Source: Bdellovibrio sp.
GTDB taxonomy: Bacteria > Bdellovibrionota > Bdellovibrionia > Bdellovibrionales > Bdellovibrionaceae
DNA: 64,000 nt
Reading direction: 5' to 3'
Assembly (NCBI GenBank): GCA_025359945.1
Contig: JANYDD010000100.1
Coordinates: forward strand, 50,725 to 114,724
Shown: piece after piece, positions 17,012 through 25,954 of the stretch
Position numbering within the stretch: position 1 is the stretch's first letter
Layout of the letters: every line of letters starts with the position of its first letter
Translations under genes and position numbers: made by a program
The notes under the pieces: model-generated
Database searches by the model: none
Told to the model about the DNA's origin: nothing
Seen by the model: only the letters and a program-made list of their open reading frames with translations

Positions 17012-17550
17012 GCCTTTAGCTCTTTTTCTTGAAGCTTTTTTCTCATTACAGTGATTTTACTAGTGGTCTCTTTAAGTCTTTGCCCAAGAACTTCAGACAG
17101 TCGAAATAAAATTTTTACTCCTGATCTAGCGTTTCGTTCGGTCACTTCGATAAGATCAGGTTTAAAAAAACCAATCAGCGAACATTCGTCCTGGCAAAGC
17201 GCCGTGGCACTTCTTCTAGAGTTGACTTCGACCAATGCTAAATCACCCAAAAAATCATTTTCTTTTAGTTGAGTCACCAATTGCGATTTCACCTCACCCG
17301 ATTGCGGATTGAGTTCTTCGACATAAATATTAACGGTACCCTTGGCGATGATGTACATACCAACGCCCAGATCCCCTTGCTTGAAGACAACCTCGCCAGG
17401 CTGATATGTTCTTAGGTGTACAATTTTTTCTAACCAAGTCAGTTCTGCGGGATTAAGGTCCTGAAATAAAATATTTTCTTTTAATTTGTCGATCACAGTT
17501 CTTTGCAATTTTGTTTTTTTTAAAATCGGGTTCCATAAAAAATCGATCAA
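17008..17550 (-). CDS. Cyclic-nucleotide-binding-domain protein
   Basis: A TTG at 17550 is the likely start: AAGGAG lies 6 bases upstream, and it avoids overlap with the preceding gene. An ATG 45 bases earlier is possible but has no ribosome site. The 180-aa protein is a single cNMP-binding fold (FQDLNPAELTWLEKIV, then GEVVFKQGDLGVGMYIIAKG) with a phosphate-binding cassette FLGDLALVEVNSRRSATA near residue 115. There is no DNA-binding helix-turn-helix, so it is not a CRP-type regulator. The C-terminus is a basic coiled helix. It probably regulates the overlapping permease or another partner by ligand binding (inference). Confidence 0.82.
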   Translation of the reverse strand: MIDFLWNPILKKTKLQRTVIDKLKENILFQDLNPAELTWLEKIVHLRTYQPGEVVFKQGDLGVGMYIIAKGTVNIYVEELNPQSGEVKSQLVTQLKENDFLGDLALVEVNSRRSATALCQDECSLIGFFKPDLIEVTERNARSGVKILFRLSEVLGQRLKETTSKITVMRKKLQEKELKA

Positions 17551-17561
17551 AGTGTTGCTCC

Positions 17562-18392
17562 TTAATAAATAAAAATGGTGTCTTTCAAAATCCATCCCGA
17601 CGGACCGCCGGGGTAAGTCACCAAATAAAAATTGTTCTCTTGCCGTTCAACGATAAGCTCTAGCCCCTGAGACAATTCAAACAGTGCCGGAGAGTTTTCC
17701 TGCGCTGCTGACAGCGCTGAACCTTTTTCTGGCAAGTAGGTGGCCCGAAGCACTTGCTGATCCATCACTTTAAGGGTCAGAGTGCCCACGCAAAAAAGAA
17801 AAACAACCGTAAGAAACCCCAACCATACTGGAAACCCAAGTGGTTCTTGTTCCTGGGCTGAACGACGACGATTTTCTGCTAGGTAGGAAATCAAAAACCA
17901 ACCCCAAGCAAAAATAACAAAAAGAGTTAACGTCACAAGAGTTAAAAAATCTAAATGCCTTAGAAAAGTCTGATGAAGGTTTTCAAACCAATAGACTTGA
18001 TGTGGAATTTCTTTAACAGGCATCTGATCCCAAATAAATTTATACGCCGAGTTTGCCACCGGAAATTGCGGATGATCCATCAAAACTTGGCGTAACAGAC
18101 CTAGGGCCATGCCCTTTTGTCCTAGTTGAAATAAAGTCATCGCTAAATTAACGGTTGCCTGCGGACTACCGGGTTGGGTCTTAAGAAATTCCTGAAATTG
18201 CTCTTGGGCTTGCGGATATTGCTGCTTTTGATAAGCTTTGATCCCCTCGGCGAAGGAATCAGTACCCACCACGATTGATTTCCCCGCCGCGCCCTGCGCA
18301 AAACAGAAGGATGCAAACAAACCCGTTAGTCCTGCTACGGCCAGGATGAAGGTTTGGCGGAAAAAACTTGAGAATTGTTCGTCTGGCTGCAT
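17562..18392 (-). CDS. BatE-like TPR plus SH3-type membrane protein
   Basis: The protein has 276 residues. An N-terminal signal or anchor segment (13-33) is followed by TPR helices (SFAEGIKAYQKQQYPQAQEQFQEFL and following). Two membrane segments lie at about 145-170 and 190-210. A C-terminal SH3-like region ends in the typical GPSGWILKDTI. This order (TPR, membrane, bacterial SH3) matches BatE-type proteins of Bat aerotolerance operons, but no batABCD genes are adjacent. It lies 11 bases before the cyclic-nucleotide-binding gene and is the first gene of that unit. Envelope stress or scaffolding is possible. Confidence 0.65.
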   Translation of the reverse strand: MQPDEQFSSFFRQTFILAVAGLTGLFASFCFAQGAAGKSIVVGTDSFAEGIKAYQKQQYPQAQEQFQEFLKTQPGSPQATVNLAMTLFQLGQKGMALGLLRQVLMDHPQFPVANSAYKFIWDQMPVKEIPHQVYWFENLHQTFLRHLDFLTLVTLTLFVIFAWGWFLISYLAENRRRSAQEQEPLGFPVWLGFLTVVFLFCVGTLTLKVMDQQVLRATYLPEKGSALSAAQENSPALFELSQGLELIVERQENNFYLVTYPGGPSGWILKDTIFIY

Positions 18393-18422
18393 GTCAGAAA
18401 TTGTAAAGAAGACTGGCGTAAC

Positions 18423-18451
18423 TTGTCATCATTAAATCAGACCAGTAGAAT
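18423..18451 (+). promoter_or_regulatory. sigma70-type promoter of the arginine-catabolism operon
   Basis: TTGTCA (18423-18428) and TAGAAT (18446-18451) are separated by exactly 17 bases and match the consensus at 5 of 6 positions each. They lie about 40 bases upstream of the aminotransferase ATG, giving a short leader with a CGAGG ribosome site. Confidence 0.65.
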
Positions 18452-18489
18452 GAAAGCAGTTTATTCCCCACTAAACTTCGAGGTTTATC

Positions 18490-19863
18490 ATGAAATTAGC
18501 CGGCCATCGCATCAACTCTTCTGTTGAAATTCAAACACTGCTGACCCAGCTGGTTGAAAAAGTCACCGCAGAAAATCAAACGGTCGAAACGATTCGCGCA
18601 GCTGATCCTTCGTGGGCTGAACAAGGAAAAAAATGGATCGACCAAGCCGCCTTGGTCCGAGGCCGCCCCTTGCAATACAACTACGTCGGATCAGGTGGAG
18701 GTCGCGGTTGTTATGTCGAACTTGAAGATGGCAGTGTGAAATTAGATTTAATCAACGGCATCGGCGTTCATCTGATGGGGCATTCGCATCCCCGCTTGAT
18801 GAAAGCGGCCATTCAGGGCGCCCTTAGCGACGTGGTCAACCAAGGCAATCTTCAACCCAACCACCAGTACGTTAGTTTTTTAAAAAAAATCACTGAAATT
18901 GCAGGACGGAAATCAAAGTTAAAGTACGGATGGCTTTCCACCTGCGGCACAATGGCTAACGAAAACGCTTTAAAAATTGCTAGGCAAAAAATATCTCCGG
19001 CACGGTATGTTTTATCTTTCAAAAACGCATTTGCCGGACGCTCTACGATGATGGCCGAACTGACGGACAATCCTGCCTACAAAGTTGGTCTTCCAGAATA
19101 TCATGAAATTTTAAGAATTCCATTTTACGACAAAAAAGATCCGCGAAGCATCGAAACATCATTGAATGTGATGAAAGCCCACGTTGAAAAACACCCCCAA
19201 GATATTGCCGTTTTTTCTTTCGAACCCATGCTTGGAGAAGGTGGCTATCGACCAGCGCCGCGGGAATTTTTTCTGCCACTTTTAGATTTTTGTAAAAGCC
19301 AAGGAATTGTCGTGTGGGCGGATGAGGTTCAAACTTTTGCTCGAACCGGAGAGTTTTTTGCTTTTGAAACTTTAGGAATCGAAAACTACATCGACATTTG
19401 TACTATTGCTAAAACCGCGCAAGTGGGGGTCACGCTGTATACTGAAGACATGAATCCAAAACCAGGCCTGATCGCGGGCACATTTTCTGGGGCCACTGCC
19501 GCCCTTACTGCGGGTCATGAAATTTTGACCATGCTGGACGAGGGTTTTATGGGTGCGCAGGGAAAAATTTTGCAAATTCACCGAAAGTTTATTTCGATGC
19601 TTCAACGGCTTCAAGAAACCACCTGCCGAGGAAAAATTCAGGACGCCGAGGGCATGGGTCTGATGATCGCGTTCACTCCGTTTGAAGGTAAAAAAGAACA
19701 GGTGGATCTTTTGTTAAAAAAATTCTTTGATAAAGGTCTGATCGCATTTAGTTGCGGAAAAGATCCGGTAAGAATTCGATTTTTAGTTCCTGCTATCATT
19801 CAAGACAAAGACATCGAAGTGGCTGGAAAAATCATTGAAGGCTGCCTGATCGAGGGGGTTTAA
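18490..19863 (+). CDS. Class III aminotransferase (AstC-like or related)
   Basis: This is a PLP-dependent omega-amino-acid aminotransferase. Family features are the substrate-side block LINGIGVHLMGHSHPRLMKA, the PLP-Asp motif WADEVQTFARTGEFFAFE, and the Schiff-base Lys in DICTIAKTAQVG near residue 305. The 457 residues make it longer than AstC or ArgD (about 400), with extra N-terminal sequence. As the first gene before an M20 hydrolase, astA and astD, its likely substrate is N-succinylornithine. The long N-terminus is closer to L-lysine- or 4-aminobutyrate-type subgroups, so the substrate is not settled. The operon is driven by the promoter at 18423-18451. Confidence 0.82.
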   Translation: MKLAGHRINSSVEIQTLLTQLVEKVTAENQTVETIRAADPSWAEQGKKWIDQAALVRGRPLQYNYVGSGGGRGCYVELEDGSVKLDLINGIGVHLMGHSHPRLMKAAIQGALSDVVNQGNLQPNHQYVSFLKKITEIAGRKSKLKYGWLSTCGTMANENALKIARQKISPARYVLSFKNAFAGRSTMMAELTDNPAYKVGLPEYHEILRIPFYDKKDPRSIETSLNVMKAHVEKHPQDIAVFSFEPMLGEGGYRPAPREFFLPLLDFCKSQGIVVWADEVQTFARTGEFFAFETLGIENYIDICTIAKTAQVGVTLYTEDMNPKPGLIAGTFSGATAALTAGHEILTMLDEGFMGAQGKILQIHRKFISMLQRLQETTCRGKIQDAEGMGLMIAFTPFEGKKEQVDLLLKKFFDKGLIAFSCGKDPVRIRFLVPAIIQDKDIEVAGKIIEGCLIEGV

Positions 19864-19866
19864 GTT

Positions 19867-21234
19867 TTGGATTTTATCCAACGCTGCCGTAAAATAATTG
19901 CCATTGAATCCACCCCATCGACAGGAAATTGGCAGCTGAGTCAATGGTTTGGGGAATATGCTGGGCAGTTGGGTTTGCAAGTGGAAATTCAATCTGAAGA
20001 AAACTTAAATCCAAAGCAAGCCAATGTAATTGCTCGACCGACGATCCAAGACTCATTGAAAAATCTTCCGGAGATTTTATTTCAAACGCATTTAGATACT
20101 TCCGAACCCGGTCCCTTTAATTTATGGACCAAGACCAGTTTGAACCCGTTTGATGCGCACATCGAAGATCAAAAAATTTTTGGCTTAGGGGCTGCCAACT
20201 GCAAACTAGATTTTTTATGCAAACTGGAAGCCTTTAAACTTCTTAAAGATCGACTGAAAGACCCACAGTGGAAAGTGCCGCCAGTTTTTGTGGGAACCTT
20301 CGGAGAAGAAACCGGGATGACCGGAGCCCTTAAGTTAATTCGAAAAAATCGCGTTCGACCCGCGCGGGCGTTTATCGGAGAACCAACTGGTTTGGAACTA
20401 GTCGTCGCTGCAAAAGGCCTCGCCGTGGTCGAAATTCAAATCCCTTTTGAGCCTTCTGAAATTCGCTATCGCTCCGAACACAACCTTATTGAAAACGCCA
20501 GCACACAGTCCAAAATGTTTTCTGGGAAAGCCGCGCATTCTTCAAATCCTCAGAAGGGCGAAAGCGCGATAAAAAAAGTTTTCGAGTATTTGCAAAAACT
20601 TCCCACCGACATCACCATTATGAATGTCGAGGGGGGGGTCAGTTTTAATTCTGTTCCCGCGCAAGCTTTTCTGGAATTTGATTTGGGTTCGCAAGCAAAA
20701 ATGCCAATGTCGACCAAGTTGCAAAGCATTTACCAATCCCTGAACGACCTTAACAGCGAATTTATTCACTACGAAGACCGAGACTTTAGTCCAGCTTACC
20801 CAACGCTTAATATCGGCGTGATTCGCACGGGCGAAGATTCCATTTGGCTTTCCGGATGTTGTCGGGTGCTTCCAAAATTGGATGAACAACAAACTTACGA
20901 GCGCTGGATGTCTTTTTTAAGAACAGAATGTGAAAAAGTTTCCGCGCATTTTAGAATTCGCGATTATAAAAGGCCCTTTATTACAAATAAGAATTCAGAA
21001 TTTATTGTGCAATCTCAAGAAATTTTATCAGAGCTTGGTCTTTCCCCAGATTTAAAAACTCAGCCGTCTTCAAATGAAGCTTCGTTGTTTTCAAGATTAG
21101 GAATGGACGTCGTATGCTTTGGTCCTGGGCTTCGCGAAGGAAACGTGCAAACATCGGAAGAACACGTCGAAATCCGCCAATTGGAAAGCGCCATTTTATT
21201 CTATCAAAAAGCATTGGAGAAATTCTGCTTATGA
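19867..21234 (+). CDS. M20-family metallo-hydrolase with altered metal motif
   Basis: This is an ArgE/DapE-type amidohydrolase of 455 aa, starting at TTG after GAGGGGG. The usual metal site is mostly present: HLD (His75, Asp77), EE at GTFGEETG, EPTG and a C-terminal EEHVE His. However, the bridging Asp of the common GxGxxDMKG motif is Asn (GLGAANCK, Asn111). A dimerisation domain sits in the middle. Position between the aminotransferase and astA suggests it removes a succinyl or acetyl group, in place of AstE. It could also be an acetylornithine or acylcitrulline deacetylase. The altered ligand may lower or change activity (inference). The stop overlaps the astA start. Confidence 0.8.
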   Translation: MDFIQRCRKIIAIESTPSTGNWQLSQWFGEYAGQLGLQVEIQSEENLNPKQANVIARPTIQDSLKNLPEILFQTHLDTSEPGPFNLWTKTSLNPFDAHIEDQKIFGLGAANCKLDFLCKLEAFKLLKDRLKDPQWKVPPVFVGTFGEETGMTGALKLIRKNRVRPARAFIGEPTGLELVVAAKGLAVVEIQIPFEPSEIRYRSEHNLIENASTQSKMFSGKAAHSSNPQKGESAIKKVFEYLQKLPTDITIMNVEGGVSFNSVPAQAFLEFDLGSQAKMPMSTKLQSIYQSLNDLNSEFIHYEDRDFSPAYPTLNIGVIRTGEDSIWLSGCCRVLPKLDEQQTYERWMSFLRTECEKVSAHFRIRDYKRPFITNKNSEFIVQSQEILSELGLSPDLKTQPSSNEASLFSRLGMDVVCFGPGLREGNVQTSEEHVEIRQLESAILFYQKALEKFCL

Positions 21235-22271
21235 GTTTTCTGGTCAGGCCCGTTCGCCACGAAGATGTGCCTCAGCTAGTCAGTTTGGCACGCCAATTTT
21301 CATTATTGAACCTTCCTGGCGACCGGCAAGTTTTATCGCAGAAAACAGAAAAAAGTCTTCAGTCCTTTGCCGGCAAATTAACCCGAACAGAGTCTGAGTA
21401 TTTATTTGTTTTAGAAGATATCGAACAAAATTTGGTGGTTGGAAGCGGCTTGATTATGGCCAAGCATGGCAGCGAGCATACTCCACACAACTATTTTAAA
21501 GTTTTAAAAAAAAATCACTACAGCGAAGACCTTGGCATTGGATTTATTCATCAAACTCTGCGATTTCAGATGGACACGGACGGCCCTACGGAAATTGGGG
21601 GTTTGATTGTCGATAAACTTTATCGGCGACGGCCCGAAAAACTGGGCAAACAAATGAGCCTTAGTCGATTTATGTATATTGGTCTTAATCAAGAAAAATT
21701 CGAAGACCGCGTTTTGTGCGAACTGACTCCACCGCTGACAGAAGACGGCCGCAGCGAATTTTGGGAATCCCTGGGCCGAAGATTTACCGGCTTGCCTTAT
21801 CAGGAAGCCGATCTGCTAAGTCAAACTCACAAAGAATTTATTCGATCGCTCTTCCCCGAAGAAGATATTTATTTATGTTTAATGGACGCCAAAGCCCGTT
21901 CAGTTATGGGTCGCGTCGGCGAGAGCACAAAGCCCGCTCAGCATTTGCTTGAAAGCATTGGCTTTCATTACATCGAGGAGGTCGACCCCTTCGATGGAGG
22001 TCCCCATTATGCTGCTGCGACAAAAGATATTTTACCGATCCAAAACGGGCAGCGCTTACAACTAGCAGATTTTGCGGATTCTTCATTTAAACTGCAAGGC
22101 CTTTTATGCTCTACCCGCGAAGACTTCAAATGCACATTGGTAGCTTATGATCAGCGCCAAGATCAAATTGCGATTTCTAATAAAAGTCGACAAACACTTG
22201 ATCTAGATTTGGGAGAAGACGTTTTCTTGTCACCGTTTTTTTATCCCAAAAAAGGAAAGGAACAAACATGA
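21231..22271 (+). CDS. astA: Arginine N-succinyltransferase
   Basis: This enzyme transfers succinyl from succinyl-CoA to arginine, the first step of the AST pathway of arginine breakdown. The start MSFLVRP at 21231 overlaps the upstream stop (ATGA) and follows a GGAGA site. Family blocks are FLVRPVRHEDVPQLVSLARQ at the start, GLIVDKLYRRRPEKLGKQMSLSRFMYIGL in the middle, and ATKDILPIQNGQ near the end. The 346 aa are the normal length (about 340). The pathway also needs AstB and AstE, which are not adjacent here. Confidence 0.93.
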   Translation: MSFLVRPVRHEDVPQLVSLARQFSLLNLPGDRQVLSQKTEKSLQSFAGKLTRTESEYLFVLEDIEQNLVVGSGLIMAKHGSEHTPHNYFKVLKKNHYSEDLGIGFIHQTLRFQMDTDGPTEIGGLIVDKLYRRRPEKLGKQMSLSRFMYIGLNQEKFEDRVLCELTPPLTEDGRSEFWESLGRRFTGLPYQEADLLSQTHKEFIRSLFPEEDIYLCLMDAKARSVMGRVGESTKPAQHLLESIGFHYIEEVDPFDGGPHYAAATKDILPIQNGQRLQLADFADSSFKLQGLLCSTREDFKCTLVAYDQRQDQIAISNKSRQTLDLDLGEDVFLSPFFYPKKGKEQT

Positions 22272-23779
22272 GCGCTGAAACAAAAATTGAATTCTTAGGT
22301 GATTTTTTTCAAGGCCAGTTTCAAAAACCAAAAAATCCGGATGGACAATTCAAAGACATCAGCCCTTCTGATCTTAAGGATCAAATTACGGAGGTTTTTT
22401 ATTCTTTGAACCATATTGATATGTCCGTCGAATCCGCGGAGAAAGCTTTTTTGCCGTGGGCACGACTGACGATCGATGAACGTAAAAATTATTTATTGAA
22501 ATTGAAAAAAAATTTCGAATCCCACAAACAAGAAATGGGAGAAGCCATTGCTCGCGATACCGGCAAGCCCTTGTGGGAATCTCTGCAAGAGGCCGGAAAT
22601 CTGGCAAATAAAATCGATATCACAATTAATTTCTCTTCTTTATTGATTAACGAAGAAGTCATCACCGCAGCAATACCCCAAGTCGACGGCGTCATAAGAT
22701 ATAAACCCCGAGGAGTTATGGCGGTTCTGGGGCCATTTAATTTTCCTGCACATTTACCCAATGGCCATATAATCCCAGCTCTTTTAGCTGGTAACACCGT
22801 CGTCTTTAAACCTTCCGAACAAACTCCAGCGGTCGGGCAACTGTACGCACAGATTTTTCAGAAAACTGAATTCCCAGCGGGCGTTTTTAATATGGTTCAA
22901 GGGTTGGGAGAATCCGGCCGACGTTTGGCCTTGCACGAAAAGGTCGACGGCGTCCTTTTCACCGGATCCTATGAAGTGGGTTTAAAAATTAAACAAGAAA
23001 CGATTAATCATTATTGGAAAATTTTAGCTCTTGAAATGGGCGGAAAAAACGCCACCGTCATTTGGGATGACGTCGACATGAAAAAGGTTGTTTATGAATC
23101 CTTGGTCGGAGCTTTCATGAGCTCGGGACAAAGATGCGCGTGCACCAGTCGAATTATCGTTCACGATAAGATTGCTGATGAATTTACCGAAAAATTTTAT
23201 CAAGCCGCCAAGAGAATAAAAATCGGTCATTGGTCCGAAGATGTTTTTATGGGCGCGCTGATCAATGAATCCGCAGTTGAAAAATATTTGCGTTTCCAAG
23301 AAATCGCTAACCGAGAAAACTGTGAAAGCTTAATGCGCGGAAAAGTTTTGGAACTTAAACACAAAGGTCATTACGTCACTCCAAGTATCCACTTGGTCAA
23401 AGACTACAATCCCAAGTCGGTCTACCAAAAAAGCGAAATATTTGGACCCAACGTTGCTATCTATCGCTCCAGCGATTTTGACAAAGCACTGCAAATCGTC
23501 AACGGCAGCGGTTATGGTTTAGTGATGGCCTTGTTTACGCAGCAGAAAGATTTATACCAGCGCGCACTTTTAGAGGCCAAAGTGGGTCTTTTGAACTGGA
23601 ATCGAACAACCAACGGGGCAAGTTCACGGCTTCCCTTTGGCGGCATGGGAAAGTCTGGCAATGATCGACCCTCGGCGCACTTTGCGATTCAGTATTGCAC
23701 AGTGCCTGTTGCAAGCCTTGAGGACCCGACCGGATACGACGCCGCAAAAGCACTTCCCGGAATGAATTTAGATTTCTAA
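22268..23779 (+). CDS. astD: N-succinylglutamate-5-semialdehyde dehydrogenase
   Basis: This NAD(P)-dependent aldehyde dehydrogenase oxidises succinylglutamate semialdehyde to succinylglutamate. The general base Glu lies in LEMGGKNATVIWDDVD (near residue 260) and the nucleophile Cys in SSGQRCACTSR (near 290). The PRGVMAVLGPFNFPAHLPNGHIIPAL block is typical of the AstD branch. The 503 aa match the family. Start and upstream stop overlap (ATGA). No further ast gene follows; instead mltG begins 18 bases later with its own strong ribosome site. Confidence 0.92.
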   Translation: MSAETKIEFLGDFFQGQFQKPKNPDGQFKDISPSDLKDQITEVFYSLNHIDMSVESAEKAFLPWARLTIDERKNYLLKLKKNFESHKQEMGEAIARDTGKPLWESLQEAGNLANKIDITINFSSLLINEEVITAAIPQVDGVIRYKPRGVMAVLGPFNFPAHLPNGHIIPALLAGNTVVFKPSEQTPAVGQLYAQIFQKTEFPAGVFNMVQGLGESGRRLALHEKVDGVLFTGSYEVGLKIKQETINHYWKILALEMGGKNATVIWDDVDMKKVVYESLVGAFMSSGQRCACTSRIIVHDKIADEFTEKFYQAAKRIKIGHWSEDVFMGALINESAVEKYLRFQEIANRENCESLMRGKVLELKHKGHYVTPSIHLVKDYNPKSVYQKSEIFGPNVAIYRSSDFDKALQIVNGSGYGLVMALFTQQKDLYQRALLEAKVGLLNWNRTTNGASSRLPFGGMGKSGNDRPSAHFAIQYCTVPVASLEDPTGYDAAKALPGMNLDF

Positions 23780-23797
23780 GAAAGGAGATCTTGAGCA

Positions 23798-24862
23798 ATG
23801 AAAAAATTTATTTTTCTTGCGGGTGTTTTTTTGCTTTTGCTAGCGGCAAGCTTTTTAGGATTTCAAAGATTTTTAAGCTGTCCTGAAAGTTTTCAAAACG
23901 CTCATTTTCCCTTTGTTTTTGAAATTGTTCCGGGGCAGACCTTGCCACAGATAACTTCCCGCCTGCGCGAACAGCGTATGATCCAGAATGAAAAGTTTTT
24001 TCTTTTGTACTTAAAACTGACCCAACAAGATAAAAAAATTAAACGCGGAGAATACGAAATTAAATCAGCGCTTAATATGGTCGAGCTGATTTCTCTTCTT
24101 TCGTCGGGGAAAAGTCGCGAGCATCTGATCACCATCCCCGAGGGCTATAACATTTTTGAAATTGCAAAAATTTTCGAAGAAAAGAAAATTGCGTCTCAAG
24201 TTGAATTTTTAAAAATGGTAAGGGATCCGATGCTCGTGCAAAATCTACTGTCAGAAAAACAACTTTCCCTGGAAGGTTATTTATTTCCCGAAACTTACGC
24301 GTACACAAAGTATACGGATCTAAAAACCATTTTGGCGCAAATGGTGGCCAAATTTAAGGATGAATTTAAAGTTGTTGGATTTCCGTCTCAGTTTGCTTTA
24401 AGTCGCCATCAAATTGTGACCCTGGCTAGTATTATTGAAAAAGAAACGGGTGCCGCCGAAGAGCGCCCACTGATTGCATCGGTTTTTTTAAACCGTCTGA
24501 AAAAGGGTATGCGACTACAAACCGATCCCACAGTCATTTACGGAATCGCCTACCAGACCGGAGATATCCCTAAAAATATCTCAAGGTCCGATCTGCAAAC
24601 TCCCACGACTTTCAACACTTACATTATTAACGGACTACCTCCGGGGCCGATCTCAAACCCCGGTCGATTGGCACTAAAAGCTGTTTTGAACCCGGCCCCA
24701 AGTGAATATCTATTCTTTGTCAGCAAAAACGAGGGTCGCCATTTTTTTTCAGAAAGTCTTGAAAAACACAATCAAGCGGTCAGAGAATTTCAAATGAATC
24801 CCAAAGCGCGAGAAGGAAAATCCTGGCGCCATCTTAATCAGTCGCAGCCTGACCGTCGTTGA
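23798..24862 (+). CDS. mltG: Endolytic murein transglycosylase MltG
   Basis: MltG (YceG) is an inner-membrane lytic transglycosylase that cuts nascent glycan strands and limits their length. A membrane anchor lies at residues 4-24. The LysM-like substrate region follows (VPGQTLPQITSRLREQ), and then the YceG catalytic block ASIIEKETGAAEERPLIASVFLNRL with the catalytic Glu in IIEKETG, and LQTDPTVIYGI. The 354 aa are normal. AAAGGAGA precedes the ATG. The 3' end overlaps the convergent anchored-protein gene by 29 bases, which is unusual but not unique. Confidence 0.94.
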   Translation: MKKFIFLAGVFLLLLAASFLGFQRFLSCPESFQNAHFPFVFEIVPGQTLPQITSRLREQRMIQNEKFFLLYLKLTQQDKKIKRGEYEIKSALNMVELISLLSSGKSREHLITIPEGYNIFEIAKIFEEKKIASQVEFLKMVRDPMLVQNLLSEKQLSLEGYLFPETYAYTKYTDLKTILAQMVAKFKDEFKVVGFPSQFALSRHQIVTLASIIEKETGAAEERPLIASVFLNRLKKGMRLQTDPTVIYGIAYQTGDIPKNISRSDLQTPTTFNTYIINGLPPGPISNPGRLALKAVLNPAPSEYLFFVSKNEGRHFFSESLEKHNQAVREFQMNPKAREGKSWRHLNQSQPDRR

Positions 24863-25274
24863 TCTGCATTAATTCTTTGGTTTCAAAGTTCCACACAAAT
24901 GCATTCAAATGGGGTCGTAATTTTTGATCCAGGGTGGGCGCCAAAATTTTAAATTTGTGGTCATTTTCCAAGGGAAAAACAAAAAGACTCTTGGTTTGAT
25001 GATTGATTTGAACCTGGGCCTCCAGACCTTCAGGTAGCTTTTCCCGATGAAGAAGCTCTGGGTCTTGGGCGCCTTCTTTTTGCTGATAAAGTTCAAGAAC
25101 AATTCCCTTTGGTTCTTTAATTTTAAGGATGGTCAGAAGCCCCAAACCCACAACCCGAGTTTCGACTTTTTCGATCACGATCCTTTGCTTTTGTTCAAAG
25201 TTCGGCTTCGGTGCAAAAATCGCTAAAAGAAGCAGTCCCAGGGGGAAAAAAAGAAATAAAAATCGTTTATTCAT
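24834..25274 (-). CDS. Membrane-anchored hypothetical protein
   Basis: The start MNKRFLFLFFPLG at 25274 is preferred because it gives a proper N-terminal anchor or signal (about residues 4-22); longer in-frame starts add a region without hydrophobic pattern. The mature 120 residues are beta-rich and hydrophilic, with KPKGIVLELYQQKEGAQDP and SLFVFPLENDHKF. No family is recognised. The 3' end overlaps mltG from the other strand by 29 bases. No clear ribosome site precedes the ATG, so confidence in the exact start is moderate. Confidence 0.65.
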   Translation of the reverse strand: MNKRFLFLFFPLGLLLLAIFAPKPNFEQKQRIVIEKVETRVVGLGLLTILKIKEPKGIVLELYQQKEGAQDPELLHREKLPEGLEAQVQINHQTKSLFVFPLENDHKFKILAPTLDQKLRPHLNAFVWNFETKELMQINDGQAATD

Positions 25275-25342
25275 CACTAGTTTTAACGTAAGAGAAAGTT
25301 TGTTTTCGCACAAGTCGAGCTTGAAGATAGTGAGGTCTAGAA

Positions 25343-25954
25343 ATGTCATCCGATTCGTTGAAGTCCATGTTTTATCAAGCCGTTGAATCGCGAAAATCCA
25401 TTCGTCAATTTTCACCGCAAATGCCCGACACACAAGTCCTGGAAAGAATTTTGACCGCAGCTCTTCATGCGCCCAGCGGAAAAAACCTTCAAAACTGGAG
25501 ATTTTTTGTATGCACGGGTGCAAAGCGCGATCAGTATCTTAAGTATTCCCAGAAATCTTGGTTAGGAATTAAAGACGCTCTTCAGAAAAAATTGAAACCT
25601 TCGCTTTATGAATTCACCGAAAGGTTTTTTTTCACACTCGGCGATGCCCCGGTTCTAATTTTTTGTTACTCGCAAAATTCCGAAGATGAACGCTACCACA
25701 CCAGCATCGGCAGCGTTTATATGGCCGTGCAAAACATCAACTTGGCTTGCCAGGTCGAGGGCTTAGGTTGCTGCACGATGGGCGCGCCTTTAGAAATCCA
25801 GAAAGAAGTTGATCAATTTTTGGGTCTGAACGATCGCGAAGACTATCGCGCCGGAAACTTAGAACTCTTGTGCGCGGTAGCCATGGGATATCCAAAGCAT
25901 GATCCACCCAAGGCCCCTCGAAAACTAGAAGACAGGATCCATTGGCTTTCTTAA
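25343..25954 (+). CDS. Nitroreductase-family protein
   Basis: This is an FMN-dependent NAD(P)H oxidoreductase. The start is supported by GAGG 8 bases upstream. The family opening SRKSIRQFSPQMPDTQVLERILTAALHAPSGKNLQNWRFFV contains the FMN-phosphate-binding Arg-Ser-x-Arg and the PSGKNLQNW block (key residues). A later GLGCCTMGAPLE and EDYRAGNLELLCAVAMGYP complete the fold. Its 203 aa are typical. The natural substrate (nitroaromatic, quinone or flavin) is not shown. It overlaps dusB by 13 bases. Confidence 0.88.
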   Translation: MSSDSLKSMFYQAVESRKSIRQFSPQMPDTQVLERILTAALHAPSGKNLQNWRFFVCTGAKRDQYLKYSQKSWLGIKDALQKKLKPSLYEFTERFFFTLGDAPVLIFCYSQNSEDERYHTSIGSVYMAVQNINLACQVEGLGCCTMGAPLEIQKEVDQFLGLNDREDYRAGNLELLCAVAMGYPKHDPPKAPRKLEDRIHWLS

